Below, one piece after another: positions 58,117 through 64,000 of a DNA stretch of 64,000 nt. Within the stretch, counting starts at the first letter, position 1; every line of letters begins with the position of its first letter. Source of the stretch: Chersky-267 sp034666965 (GTDB lineage: Bacteria > Chloroflexota > Limnocylindria > Limnocylindrales > CSP1-4). The notes under the pieces are model-generated. The model was given only the letters and a program-made list of their open reading frames with translations, made no database searches and was not told where the DNA came from. Location of the stretch: the NCBI GenBank assembly GCA_034666965.1, contig JAXDKT010000161.1:5878-69877 (forward strand). Reading direction: 5' to 3'. A program made the translations under genes and the position numbers.

Positions 58117-58875
58117 TCAGACGCCATGGTCGAGGCGTCCGATGTGCCGGTCCGGAAGCTTGAGCCGGCGCATGGCGGCCTGCGTCGCCGCGATGTCGTA
58201 GGGCACGCGATGCCAGCTGAGCTCGGCACGCTCGAGGTCCAGGACGAGACAGCTTGCCCGTGGATCGCCGTCGCGTGGCTGGCCGACGCTGCCCGGATTG
58301 GCCAGCAGCCGACGCCCGTCGAGGCCGAGGATCGAGCCGGCCGCTGGACGGAGCGTCTCGACGCCCATGCCAGCCGAGCCGCCATCGGCTTCCTCGCGGA
58401 AGACCGACGGCAGGTGCGTGTGGCCATGGAGCCCGTACGTCGTTTGGAGCGCCTCGATGTTGGGGCGCGCGACGGCCGCACTGGTGACGTACTCCCAGGT
58501 CGGATCGCGCGGGCTGCCATGGACGAGGCTGAAGTCGCCCTCGGCCCAGCGCTCGGGAAGGGCCGCCAGCCAGGTCCGGGTGTCGCCGCCGATGGCCTTG
58601 CGGGTCCACTCCATGGCTCGCCTGGCGTCGACGTTGAAGTAGTCGATCTCCGGGCCGCCCACGGCGGCGGCGTCATGGTTGCCGCGGACGCCGACCGCTT
58701 GCCGTTCCCGCAGTCGGGCGACCACGCCATCGGGTTCCGGACCGTAGCCCACAACATCGCCGAGGTGCCACACGGCATCGGTCGAGCCGACCGCGGCGAG
58801 GACGCTGTCCAGGGCGACGAGGTTGGCGTGGATATCCGACAAGACCGCGATCCGCACCGACAGAGTTTCCGACAC
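58117..58875 (-). CDS. Calcineurin-like metallophosphoesterase
   Basis: A 252-residue YfcE/DUF2437-like metallophosphoesterase. The metal motifs are complete: AVLSDIHANLVALD (DxH), WHLGDVVGYGPEPDGVV (GDxxxxG), GVRGNHDAA (GNHD), LVHGSPRDP and the terminal GHTHLPSVF (GHxH). Such proteins hydrolyse phosphodiesters such as cyclic nucleotides; the substrate is not readable from sequence. GTG 58875 and the internal GTG 58857 are both possible starts. It lies between rsmG and the permease pair on the same strand. Confidence 0.9.
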   Translation of the reverse strand: MSETLSVRIAVLSDIHANLVALDSVLAAVGSTDAVWHLGDVVGYGPEPDGVVARLRERQAVGVRGNHDAAAVGGPEIDYFNVDARRAMEWTRKAIGGDTRTWLAALPERWAEGDFSLVHGSPRDPTWEYVTSAAVARPNIEALQTTYGLHGHTHLPSVFREEADGGSAGMGVETLRPAAGSILGLDGRRLLANPGSVGQPRDGDPRASCLVLDLERAELSWHRVPYDIAATQAAMRRLKLPDRHIGRLDHGV

Positions 58876-58938
58876 TTCGGCGTCAGGCGGGGGCCGACTG
58901 CGTCGCCCGGGCCCGAAGGCCCCAACGGCCGATCCGGG

Positions 58939-59718
58939 TCAGGGCGGACGGCGCTTGCGCTCCCGGGGATCCCTGGGGTATCGGGCGGGTGTCGGGCGGG
59001 ACTTGGTGACGACCACCAGGACGTGCTCGTCGAGGCCCAGCCGCGGATCGACGTCGACGATCGTCGGCGGATCGCCACCCAGGCTCTCGATCGCATCCTT
59101 GGCGGCAGCCAGCTCGGGGGTCACGTCGCGCCGTTTCCAGGCGACGAGCACGCCATTCGGCGCGAGGAGGGGCAGGCTCAGCTCGGCCAGCTCGGTCAGA
59201 TCGCCGACCGCCCGGGCGACGACCGCCGGCCAGCGCTCCCGATGACGTCGGTCGGCGGCGAGCTCCTCGGCCCGGCCGGCGAACGCCTCGACCACGGCGG
59301 TCGAGCCCAGCGCCGCGCCGGCAACCTCGAGGAAGCGCGCCTTCTTGGCCACGCTTTCGACAAGGAGCGCCCGACGCGCGGGCAGGACGATCGCCAGGGG
59401 CAGTCCCGGGAAGCCGCCGCCGCTGCCCAGATCGACCAGGGTGTCAATGCGCCGCTCGCGCAGAAGCGCCACGGCGGTCAGGCTGTCGAGGATGTGGCGG
59501 CGCACGGCCTCGAGCGGATCGCGGATCGCGGTCAGGTTGATCGCCGCGTTCCAGGCGAGGAGCAGTCGGAGATGGTCGATGAGGGCCGTCCTGGCCGGCT
59601 CGCCTAGTTCCCGAAGCCCGAGCGTGACCAGGCCAGTGTCCAGGACGGCCTGAGCGGCGGGGGCGAGCTCGGGAAGGTCCTCGACGCGCGACGGGAGCGG
59701 TTCGCGAAGGCGATCCAC
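58939..59718 (-). CDS. rsmG: 16S rRNA (guanine527-N7)-methyltransferase
   Basis: A 259-residue RsmG (GidB) that methylates G527 of 16S rRNA using SAM. Diagnostic segments: NLTAIRDPLEAVRRHILDSL and the SAM motif VDLGSGGGFPGLPLAI, followed by VESVAKKARFLEVA and VVARAVGDLTELAELSLP. GTG 59718 is chosen because GGAGG lies six bases upstream; the frame is open further but arginine-rich. The C-terminus ends with a basic R/K/P tail. In many bacteria rsmG sits near the replication origin, which fits the DnaA-box-like sites just upstream. Confidence 0.95.
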   Translation of the reverse strand: MDRLREPLPSRVEDLPELAPAAQAVLDTGLVTLGLRELGEPARTALIDHLRLLLAWNAAINLTAIRDPLEAVRRHILDSLTAVALLRERRIDTLVDLGSGGGFPGLPLAIVLPARRALLVESVAKKARFLEVAGAALGSTAVVEAFAGRAEELAADRRHRERWPAVVARAVGDLTELAELSLPLLAPNGVLVAWKRRDVTPELAAAKDAIESLGGDPPTIVDVDPRLGLDEHVLVVVTKSRPTPARYPRDPRERKRRPP

Positions 59719-60014
59719 AGGCCTCCTCGATGGTGGGCGTGGACCGAGCGCGAGCCGCCCCCGGCGTCGTTGCTGGCTCGGCATGGTGGATCGTTCGGTT
59801 TGCCGCGCCTCATCCGGTTCTGGCCCCGGTTTCCCGGTCGCCCCTCGCGAGTCACGGTCCCCTGCGTTGCCGCCATGTCGTGCGGAAGCCGGACGCTACG
59901 GGACGGCCCCGCCGAAGTCAACGCGGTTATCCACGAACCGTCGGCAGCCGTCCACGTTGGTGGATAACCGAGCGCTGACGGTGGATGGGGACCGGCTCAG
60001 GCCGATTCGTCGGC
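59719..60014. other. Intergenic region with DnaA-box-like sequences
   Basis: About 296 bases without a gene. It contains TTATCCACG (59927-59935, plus) and TTATCCACC (minus, 59959-59967), each one base off the DnaA box TTATCCACA and facing each other. Two weaker matches (two mismatches each) lie at 59711-59719 and 59980-59988. No AT-rich unwinding element is seen. Confidence 0.5.
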
Positions 60015-61658
60015 CTACGCCGGTCCGGGCGGATCCGTCCGGGACAGGGCGCCCTGGATCGAGCGAAGCCTGACCGGAACGCTGCCTGGCTCGGCTCCCC
60101 GTGGCGCCGGCTTGCCCGGCTCGCGGGGCGGCGCGGACAGGGCCACGGGCCGCCCGGCCGCCCGCATCGCACGCAGGACGGCGGCCTCCTCGAGCAGGAT
60201 CTCCTCCTCGGCCAGGGCCCGCTCGAGGACCGCGCCAAGGGGCTCCTCGCCGATCTGGGTAGCGCCCGGCAGGACCAGGACGAAGCTCGAGCCGGACTCC
60301 GGGACGGAGGCAACGGCCAAGTCGCCGTCCATCGCCCGGGCGAGATCCTGGGCGATGGCCAGCCCGAGACCCGTGCCGCTGATCGACGCCTGGGCGTCGG
60401 CCCGGTAGAACCGCTCGAAGATCCGGTCCCGGTCTTCGCTGGCGATCCCGGGGCCGTCGTCGCGGACCGCCAGAATGGCGCTCGAGCCGTCGAACGACCC
60501 GACCAGCTCGACATGGCCACCCTCCGGGGTGAACTTGAGGGCGTTGCCCAGAAGGTTGGTCAGGATCCGCTGGACCTCGCGCCGGTCGCCTGTCGCGGCG
60601 CGCATCCGGGGTGGGAGATTCGAGCTCAGCTCGATCCGCCGTTCGAGGGCCAGCGGGGTCAGCGCCGCCAGCGCCCGATTGCCGACCTCGGCCACGGAGA
60701 ACGGCCGCAGGTCGAGATGGACGTTGCCGGCGTCGAGTCGCGAGATCTCGAGCAAGTCTCCGACCAGGTCGCCCATCGAGTCCACGATCAGCCGGCTGCG
60801 CTCGATGAAGTCGCGCTCGACCGCGGCATCCTGGACCTTGCCCTCGGCGATCAGGTCGAGGTATCCACTCAACCCGGTCAGCGGGGTACGCAAGTCGTGG
60901 GCGACGGTCGACACGAACCGCTCACGCTGCCCTTCTCGGGCCCGGAGCGCCTCGAGCTCGCTGGCCGCGATCATCTGCGTGGTCACGAGGGCGAGGGCTA
61001 CGGCAGCATGGCGCGCCAGGGTCGGGGGCAGGCGATTCGTCAGCGACAGGACGCCGTCCACGTCGGTCATCTCGAACCCCAGGACCACCTGCCCGGAACT
61101 CGGGATCTCGATCAGGGCGAAGCGTGCGTCGGGTGGGAGGCGATGGATGCGGCCGTTCGATTCATCGGCTGTCTCGACCTCGTCGTCGCCGATCCCCGGG
61201 ACCGTGTCGCTGGCCTCGAGCTCGGGGATGGCGACCCCCTGCCCGTCGGGGTCGGGCAAGCGCGCCAGCATGACCGCGGCGCGACCCGCGGCGGCGCGCT
61301 CCGCGCGGCTGCGGTGGGCTTCGCTGTCGAGCCAGGCCGCCAACAGCTGGGCGTCGCCTTCGTCCTCGGCCGCTCCGAGGGAGACCGCGACGCGGCGCTC
61401 TGGGGCCTCGGACAGGACCGCCGCCCGGCGGGCGCCCACGGTCCGGGCAAGGAGGTCGAGCAGGCCGGCCAGGCAGGCATCGGCTGGTTGGCCCGAGGCG
61501 AGGATGTCGAGGGCGCGCGCGAGCAGGGCCGCCTCCTCGTGGGCGAGGCGGTCCTGCCTGCGCCGGGACGTCTGGCGACGCTCGACGTACGGTCCCGGCG
61601 GACCGACGCTCGGCGGGCGGGTCGGCAACCGGACGACCTGCGAATAACGATCGGCCAT
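60015..61658 (-). CDS. Soluble sensor histidine kinase
   Basis: A 547-residue histidine kinase without transmembrane helices. The N-terminal ~230 residues contain a GAF-like sensor region (LLDLLARTVGARRAAVL, FALIEIPSSGQVVLGFEM). The dimerisation/phosphoacceptor helix is FVSTVAHDLRTPLTGLSGY with the phospho-His near residue 253. The catalytic domain has the N box ILTNLLGNALKFTPEGG, the G1 box VRDDGPGIASEDRD and G2 GTGLGLAIAQDLA. No response regulator gene is adjacent, so it is an orphan kinase. ATG 61658 is the chosen start. A ~90-residue charged tail follows the ATPase domain. It lies 79 bases after the CsoR-type gene. Confidence 0.9.
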   Translation of the reverse strand: MADRYSQVVRLPTRPPSVGPPGPYVERRQTSRRRQDRLAHEEAALLARALDILASGQPADACLAGLLDLLARTVGARRAAVLSEAPERRVAVSLGAAEDEGDAQLLAAWLDSEAHRSRAERAAAGRAAVMLARLPDPDGQGVAIPELEASDTVPGIGDDEVETADESNGRIHRLPPDARFALIEIPSSGQVVLGFEMTDVDGVLSLTNRLPPTLARHAAVALALVTTQMIAASELEALRAREGQRERFVSTVAHDLRTPLTGLSGYLDLIAEGKVQDAAVERDFIERSRLIVDSMGDLVGDLLEISRLDAGNVHLDLRPFSVAEVGNRALAALTPLALERRIELSSNLPPRMRAATGDRREVQRILTNLLGNALKFTPEGGHVELVGSFDGSSAILAVRDDGPGIASEDRDRIFERFYRADAQASISGTGLGLAIAQDLARAMDGDLAVASVPESGSSFVLVLPGATQIGEEPLGAVLERALAEEEILLEEAAVLRAMRAAGRPVALSAPPREPGKPAPRGAEPGSVPVRLRSIQGALSRTDPPGPA

Positions 61659-61737
61659 TCGCCCATCGTCGTCCGGCCGGTGCCTGGCGGAAATCCCCCG
61701 TCCGCCGGACCGTCCGGCCCGGAAGTACCGCGTCCGG

Positions 61738-62097
61738 CTACGCCCCGCGTACCGGTCGGACCGGTCGTCCGATCGTCCGGCGCACGACGTCGATGACCTC
61801 GTCGACATACTCGTCGGCCTGACCGCGATCGGCGGCTGTCCGGACGCAGCCGCGGACATGGTCCTCGAGAACCAGGATCGAGACCGCGTCGACGGCCGCG
61901 CGCAACGCGGCGGTCTGCTGGAGGATGTCGACGCAGTACTCCTCGCGCTCGATCATCCGGGCGATGCCGCGGACCTGACCCTCGATCCGGCTCAGCCGGC
62001 GGACCAGCGTGCCCTTGTCCTTTGAGTAGCTGTGACGAAAGTCGTCGGAGCCGCCCGCTGCCTGGGTCGGCCGGCCCTGCGCTGCGCTCCTGGCCAT
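61738..62097 (-). CDS. CsoR/FrmR-family metal-sensing repressor
   Basis: A 119-residue DUF156 repressor. The family core LVRRLSRIEGQVRGIARMIE is followed by REEYCVDILQQ and LEDHVRGC. The Cu(I)-binding Cys-His-Cys set is complete: Cys55, His80, Cys84, with the 24 and 3 residue spacings of CsoR. Copper is therefore the likely signal, though nickel or sulfur-sensing relatives exist. ATG 62097 follows AAGGAG at a good distance, which rules out the longer start at 62145. The inverted repeat at 62144-62160 is the probable operator. No copper transporter is visible in the window, so the target genes are elsewhere or include the histidine kinase. Confidence 0.9.
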   Translation of the reverse strand: MARSAAQGRPTQAAGGSDDFRHSYSKDKGTLVRRLSRIEGQVRGIARMIEREEYCVDILQQTAALRAAVDAVSILVLEDHVRGCVRTAADRGQADEYVDEVIDVVRRTIGRPVRPVRGA

Positions 62098-62143
62098 CGG
62101 TCTCCTTCCGCGCCGCGGGCAGTTCTCACCCGCCGTCGGGATC

Positions 62144-62160
62144 ATACTCCCTGGCAGTAT
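62144..62160. promoter_or_regulatory. CsoR-type operator
   Basis: ATACTCCC-T-GGCAGTAT is an inverted repeat with seven of eight arm positions matching, like known CsoR/RicR sites. It overlaps a TATGAT -10 box (minus strand, 62146-62141), so binding would shut off the csoR promoter. Confidence 0.65.
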
Positions 62161-62229
62161 TGGCGATGGAGGGCAGGGTATTCGTCGTCGGTCGGGTCCA
62201 TGCGGTCGACTGGCCGATCGTCGGTCGGC

Positions 62230-62235
62230 TAGACT
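62230..62235 (+). promoter_or_regulatory. Candidate -10 box for the small ORF/nuclease/hpt operon
   Basis: TAGACT lies eight bases before the ATG at 62244, so the transcript probably starts at that codon. No Shine-Dalgarno sequence is present. Confidence 0.45.
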
Positions 62236-62243
62236 GCGCTTCG

Positions 62244-62297
62244 ATGGATCTCCGCGATCGTCCGTCTGCGCGACCGGCCGCCGAGGCCCCCGCGTGA
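62244..62297 (+). CDS. Predicted leaderless 17-codon ORF coupled to the nuclease-fold gene
   Basis: ATG at 62244 opens 17 codons (MDLRDRPSARPAAEAPA) ending in TGA at 62295-62297. The stop overlaps the GTG start of the next gene as GTGA, the overlap seen throughout this window for coupled genes. The ATG is eight bases after a TAGACT box, so it would be the first codon on the transcript. The peptide itself has no recognisable motif. It could serve to load ribosomes for the leaderless downstream gene. Evidence is positional only. Confidence 0.45.
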   Translation: MDLRDRPSARPAAEAPA

Positions 62298-62908
62298 GCG
62301 ACTCGCGGCCGGCCCAGCCCGAGCCCGACGTCGCGGATAGCGGCCCCCGAAGAGCCGAGACTGGCCCGGCCTTTGCCCACGCCAGCGAGGCTGAGCTCTC
62401 CCGGATCCTCGACTTCTACGCGGTCCGCTGGGAGTACGAGCCGCGCGTCTTTCCGATCCTGTGGAACACCGACGGCGACGTCCTGGAGAGCTTTGCACCC
62501 GACTTCTACCTGCCCGACCTCGACCTCTACGTCGAGATGACGACGCTTCGCCAGAAGCTCGTGCGCAAGAAGAACCGCAAGCTGCGCCGGCTCCGCGAGC
62601 TCTATCCGGACGTCCGGATCAAGCTGTTCTACGCGCGCGACTTCCGGGCCCTGATGCTCAAGTACGGCCGTCTCGCGCTGGCCGACGAGCTGTCCGGGAC
62701 CTCCGGCCAGGTGACCCCCGGACGACCGTACGCCGAGCTCCTGGCCGGGCCGTTCGGGGTCGCTGTCGGGGTCGACTCAGGCAGTGCTGCGGCCGTCCCC
62801 GCCGACTCCCTGGCGGTCGGGCTTGGGCCGACCCGCCGTCGCCGGCGCCGACCCGCGCCGGTCGAGGGCCAGCCCACCCGCGCTGAGGTCGGGACGGCCG
62901 ACCGGTGA
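62294..62908 (+). CDS. PD-(D/E)XK nuclease-fold-like protein
   Basis: A 204-residue protein. The core (about residues 35-135) contains SRILDFYAVRWEYEPRVF, then SFAPDFYLPDLDLYVEMTTLRQKL-type region with PDFYLPDLDLYVEMTT, which fits the D-x(n)-E-x-T pattern of very-short-patch or Holliday-junction-type restriction folds, and KKNRKLRRLRELYPD. The last ~70 residues are A/R/P-rich and end in a basic block. Substrate and activity unknown. The GTG start overlaps the 17-codon ORF, and the stop overlaps the hpt start, so it is coupled to both. From memory, similar genes sit next to hpt in other GC-rich bacteria. Confidence 0.7.
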   Translation: MSDSRPAQPEPDVADSGPRRAETGPAFAHASEAELSRILDFYAVRWEYEPRVFPILWNTDGDVLESFAPDFYLPDLDLYVEMTTLRQKLVRKKNRKLRRLRELYPDVRIKLFYARDFRALMLKYGRLALADELSGTSGQVTPGRPYAELLAGPFGVAVGVDSGSAAAVPADSLAVGLGPTRRRRRRPAPVEGQPTRAEVGTADR

Positions 62909-63471
62909 CGACCACGGTCGATCTCCACGCCGACGTCGCGGAGGTCCTCGTGTCCGAGGAGGCGATCCAGAACCGGGTCCGCGAGCTGGGTCAGCAGATC
63001 AGCGACGACTATCGCGGCCGCGACCTGACCCTGGTCAGCGTGCTCAAGGGTTCGCTCCCGTTCATGGCCGATCTGATGCGCGCGATCGACGTGCCGGTCC
63101 GGATCGACCTGATGGAGGTTTCTTCGTACGGGGGCACGGCGACCGAGTCGTCCGGCCTGGTGCGCATCCTCAAGGATCTCTCCTCGAGCATCGCCGGCAA
63201 CGATGTCCTCCTCGTCGAGGACATCATCGACACCGGGCTGACCCTCAATTACCTCATCCGCTACCTTCGGGGCAAGAACCCCGCGTCGCTGCGCATCTGC
63301 ACCCTGCTCGACAAGCCGGCCCGCCGGCTGGTCGACATTCCGGTCGACTACACCGGGTTCACCATCGAAGACCGCTTCGTGGTCGGCTACGGGCTGGACT
63401 ACGGGGAGCTGTACCGCAACCTGCGCTTCGTGGGCGTGCTCCGCCCCGAGGTCTATTCGGGCGGCGGCTGA
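62905..63471 (+). CDS. hpt: Hypoxanthine phosphoribosyltransferase
   Basis: A 188-residue purine salvage enzyme converting hypoxanthine (and usually guanine) plus PRPP to the nucleotide. The PRPP loop is VLLVEDIIDTGLTLNYL with the two acidic residues. LTLVSVLKGSLPFMADLMRA and the flexible loop SSYGGTATESSG are in place, and FVVGYGLDYGELYRNL ends the active site. GTG 62905 overlaps the previous stop as GTGA. Length is normal. Confidence 0.96.
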   Translation: MTTTVDLHADVAEVLVSEEAIQNRVRELGQQISDDYRGRDLTLVSVLKGSLPFMADLMRAIDVPVRIDLMEVSSYGGTATESSGLVRILKDLSSSIAGNDVLLVEDIIDTGLTLNYLIRYLRGKNPASLRICTLLDKPARRLVDIPVDYTGFTIEDRFVVGYGLDYGELYRNLRFVGVLRPEVYSGGG

Positions 63472-63478
63472 GGCGGCC

Positions 63479-63904
63479 GTGCATCGTCGACCGCTCGGCC
63501 GGGGTCGTCTGCTGGCCACGATCGGGGCGCTGATCGTGCTCGTCGGCTGCGTCCTGCCGTGGTATTCGATCGGCGGCGCACTGGGAACCGGTCTCCCGGC
63601 CGAGACCCTCAACGCCTTCTCCGACAAGGGCATCGGGGTGTTCATCTGCGCCCTGGTCGTGCTCGCCCTGGTGAGCCTGCCCTACGCAGCCGGCGACAAG
63701 CCGTTGGCGGTCGACCGTGCCCTGTCGTACGTCATCGTGGTCCTGGTCGCGATCGGGGCGTTCACCTGGCGCACGCTCGACTTCGTGCTGACCGACGCGG
63801 CGGGGCTGCGACCGGATCTGGCTCCGGGGCTGTGGATCACCGCCATCGGGCTCGTCTTCCTGGCGCGGGCGACCTACGAGATCTCCGCCGAGCATCGCGA
63901 CTAA
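63479..63904 (+). CDS. Four-helix membrane protein of unknown function
   Basis: A 141-residue protein with about four hydrophobic segments: LLATIGALIVLVGCVLPWYSIG, GIGVFICALVVLALVSLPYA, YVIVVLVAIGAFTWRTLDF and LWITAIGLVFLARATYEI. Charges at the ends suggest cytoplasmic termini. I do not recognise the family. It starts with GTG seven bases after hpt, so it is the last gene of that small operon. Confidence 0.75.
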   Translation: MHRRPLGRGRLLATIGALIVLVGCVLPWYSIGGALGTGLPAETLNAFSDKGIGVFICALVVLALVSLPYAAGDKPLAVDRALSYVIVVLVAIGAFTWRTLDFVLTDAAGLRPDLAPGLWITAIGLVFLARATYEISAEHRD

Positions 63905-63922
63905 CCGGTCGCGCGGGCCCGG

Positions 63923-64000
63923 TCAGCCGCCCAGGTAGGCCTTCTTGACCGCCGGATCCTGGGCCAGCTTGGCGGCCGAGTCGGCCAGCACGATCTCACC
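63923..64000 (-). CDS. LivF-like branched-chain amino-acid ABC transporter ATPase, C-terminal fragment
   Basis: The window ends inside this gene, read on the minus strand from the right edge to a stop at 63923. The 25 visible residues include GEIVLADSAAKLAQDPAVKK and AYLGG, the typical end of LivF/LivG-type ATP-binding subunits (G-x-V/I-x-L-x-D...YLG). Walker motifs lie outside. A branched-chain amino-acid or related ABC importer is the probable system. Confidence 0.7.
   Translation of the reverse strand, partial: GEIVLADSAAKLAQDPAVKKAYLGG

Noticed and set aside
59719..60014. Complete replication origin.
   Set aside because: Only two good DnaA boxes and no AT-rich unwinding region; dnaA, dnaN and parAB are not adjacent.

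Overview
The window is a very GC-rich bacterial chromosome segment packed with genes. I see no rRNA, tRNA, CRISPR array, prophage or insertion sequence. Four things together point to a deep-branching, largely aerobic, monoderm-like lineage: a complete but remodelled complex I operon, an HspR-Lon-DnaJ-ClpB heat-shock block, an actinobacterial-style inositol-lipid operon, and -10 boxes placed so close to start codons that leaderless transcription is likely. My best guess from remembered protein similarity is a Chloroflexota bacterium of the Limnocylindria type. I cannot test that here, and an actinobacterial relative is the main alternative.

Layout. Bases 2-3509: a truncated phosphatase-like/propeller membrane protein, a rhomboid protease and a bifunctional nuclease-family protein. 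Bases 3582-9933: a polyprenol-phosphate sugar synthase-like GT2, divergent from a giant (about 1800 aa) double membrane glycosyltransferase with a propeller-like insert. Bases 9930-16330 (minus): a seven-gene, tightly coupled operon of ArsR regulator, CDP-alcohol phosphatidyltransferase, inositol-1-phosphate synthase, two acyltransferases, PHP phosphoesterase and PimA-like GT4, behind a 14-bp AT-rich palindrome. Bases 16621-22666: an APH-like kinase, an MFS exporter, CorA, a sortase-like protein without its catalytic Cys, a TlpA-like thioredoxin and trehalose-phosphatase.

Bases 22663-37412 (minus) hold the complex I operon, transcribed A-B-C-D-H-[I/E]-F-G*-J-K-L-M-N. Its electron-input arm is unusual. 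The two ferredoxin halves of NuoI sit on different polypeptides, NuoE survives only as a cysteine-less N-terminal stub, NuoF has lost usual NADH-site and Fe-S residues, and NuoG is replaced by a GltD-like FAD/NAD(P) flavoprotein fused to ferredoxin modules. A MidA/NDUFAF7-type methyltransferase, a known complex I assembly factor family in eukaryotes, lies just upstream.

Bases 38953-45148: an unknown protein, FolK, GlpX, PurH, a small membrane protein, a cupin and a NUDIX hydrolase. Bases 45187-52001 (minus): clpB, dnaJ, lon and hspR with HAIR-like operators. Bases 52212-58092 (minus): a potassium-homeostasis block of two TrkA-type proteins, a universal stress protein and two tandem KimA-like permeases. 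Bases 58117-62097: a metallophosphoesterase, RsmG with DnaA-box-like sites upstream, a soluble histidine kinase and a CsoR-type repressor with its operator. Bases 62230-63904: a predicted leaderless 17-codon ORF coupled to a nuclease-fold protein, then hpt and a membrane protein. The right edge cuts a LivF-like ABC ATPase.

The most promising unusual systems are the remodelled complex I and the ArsR-headed inositol-phospholipid operon.
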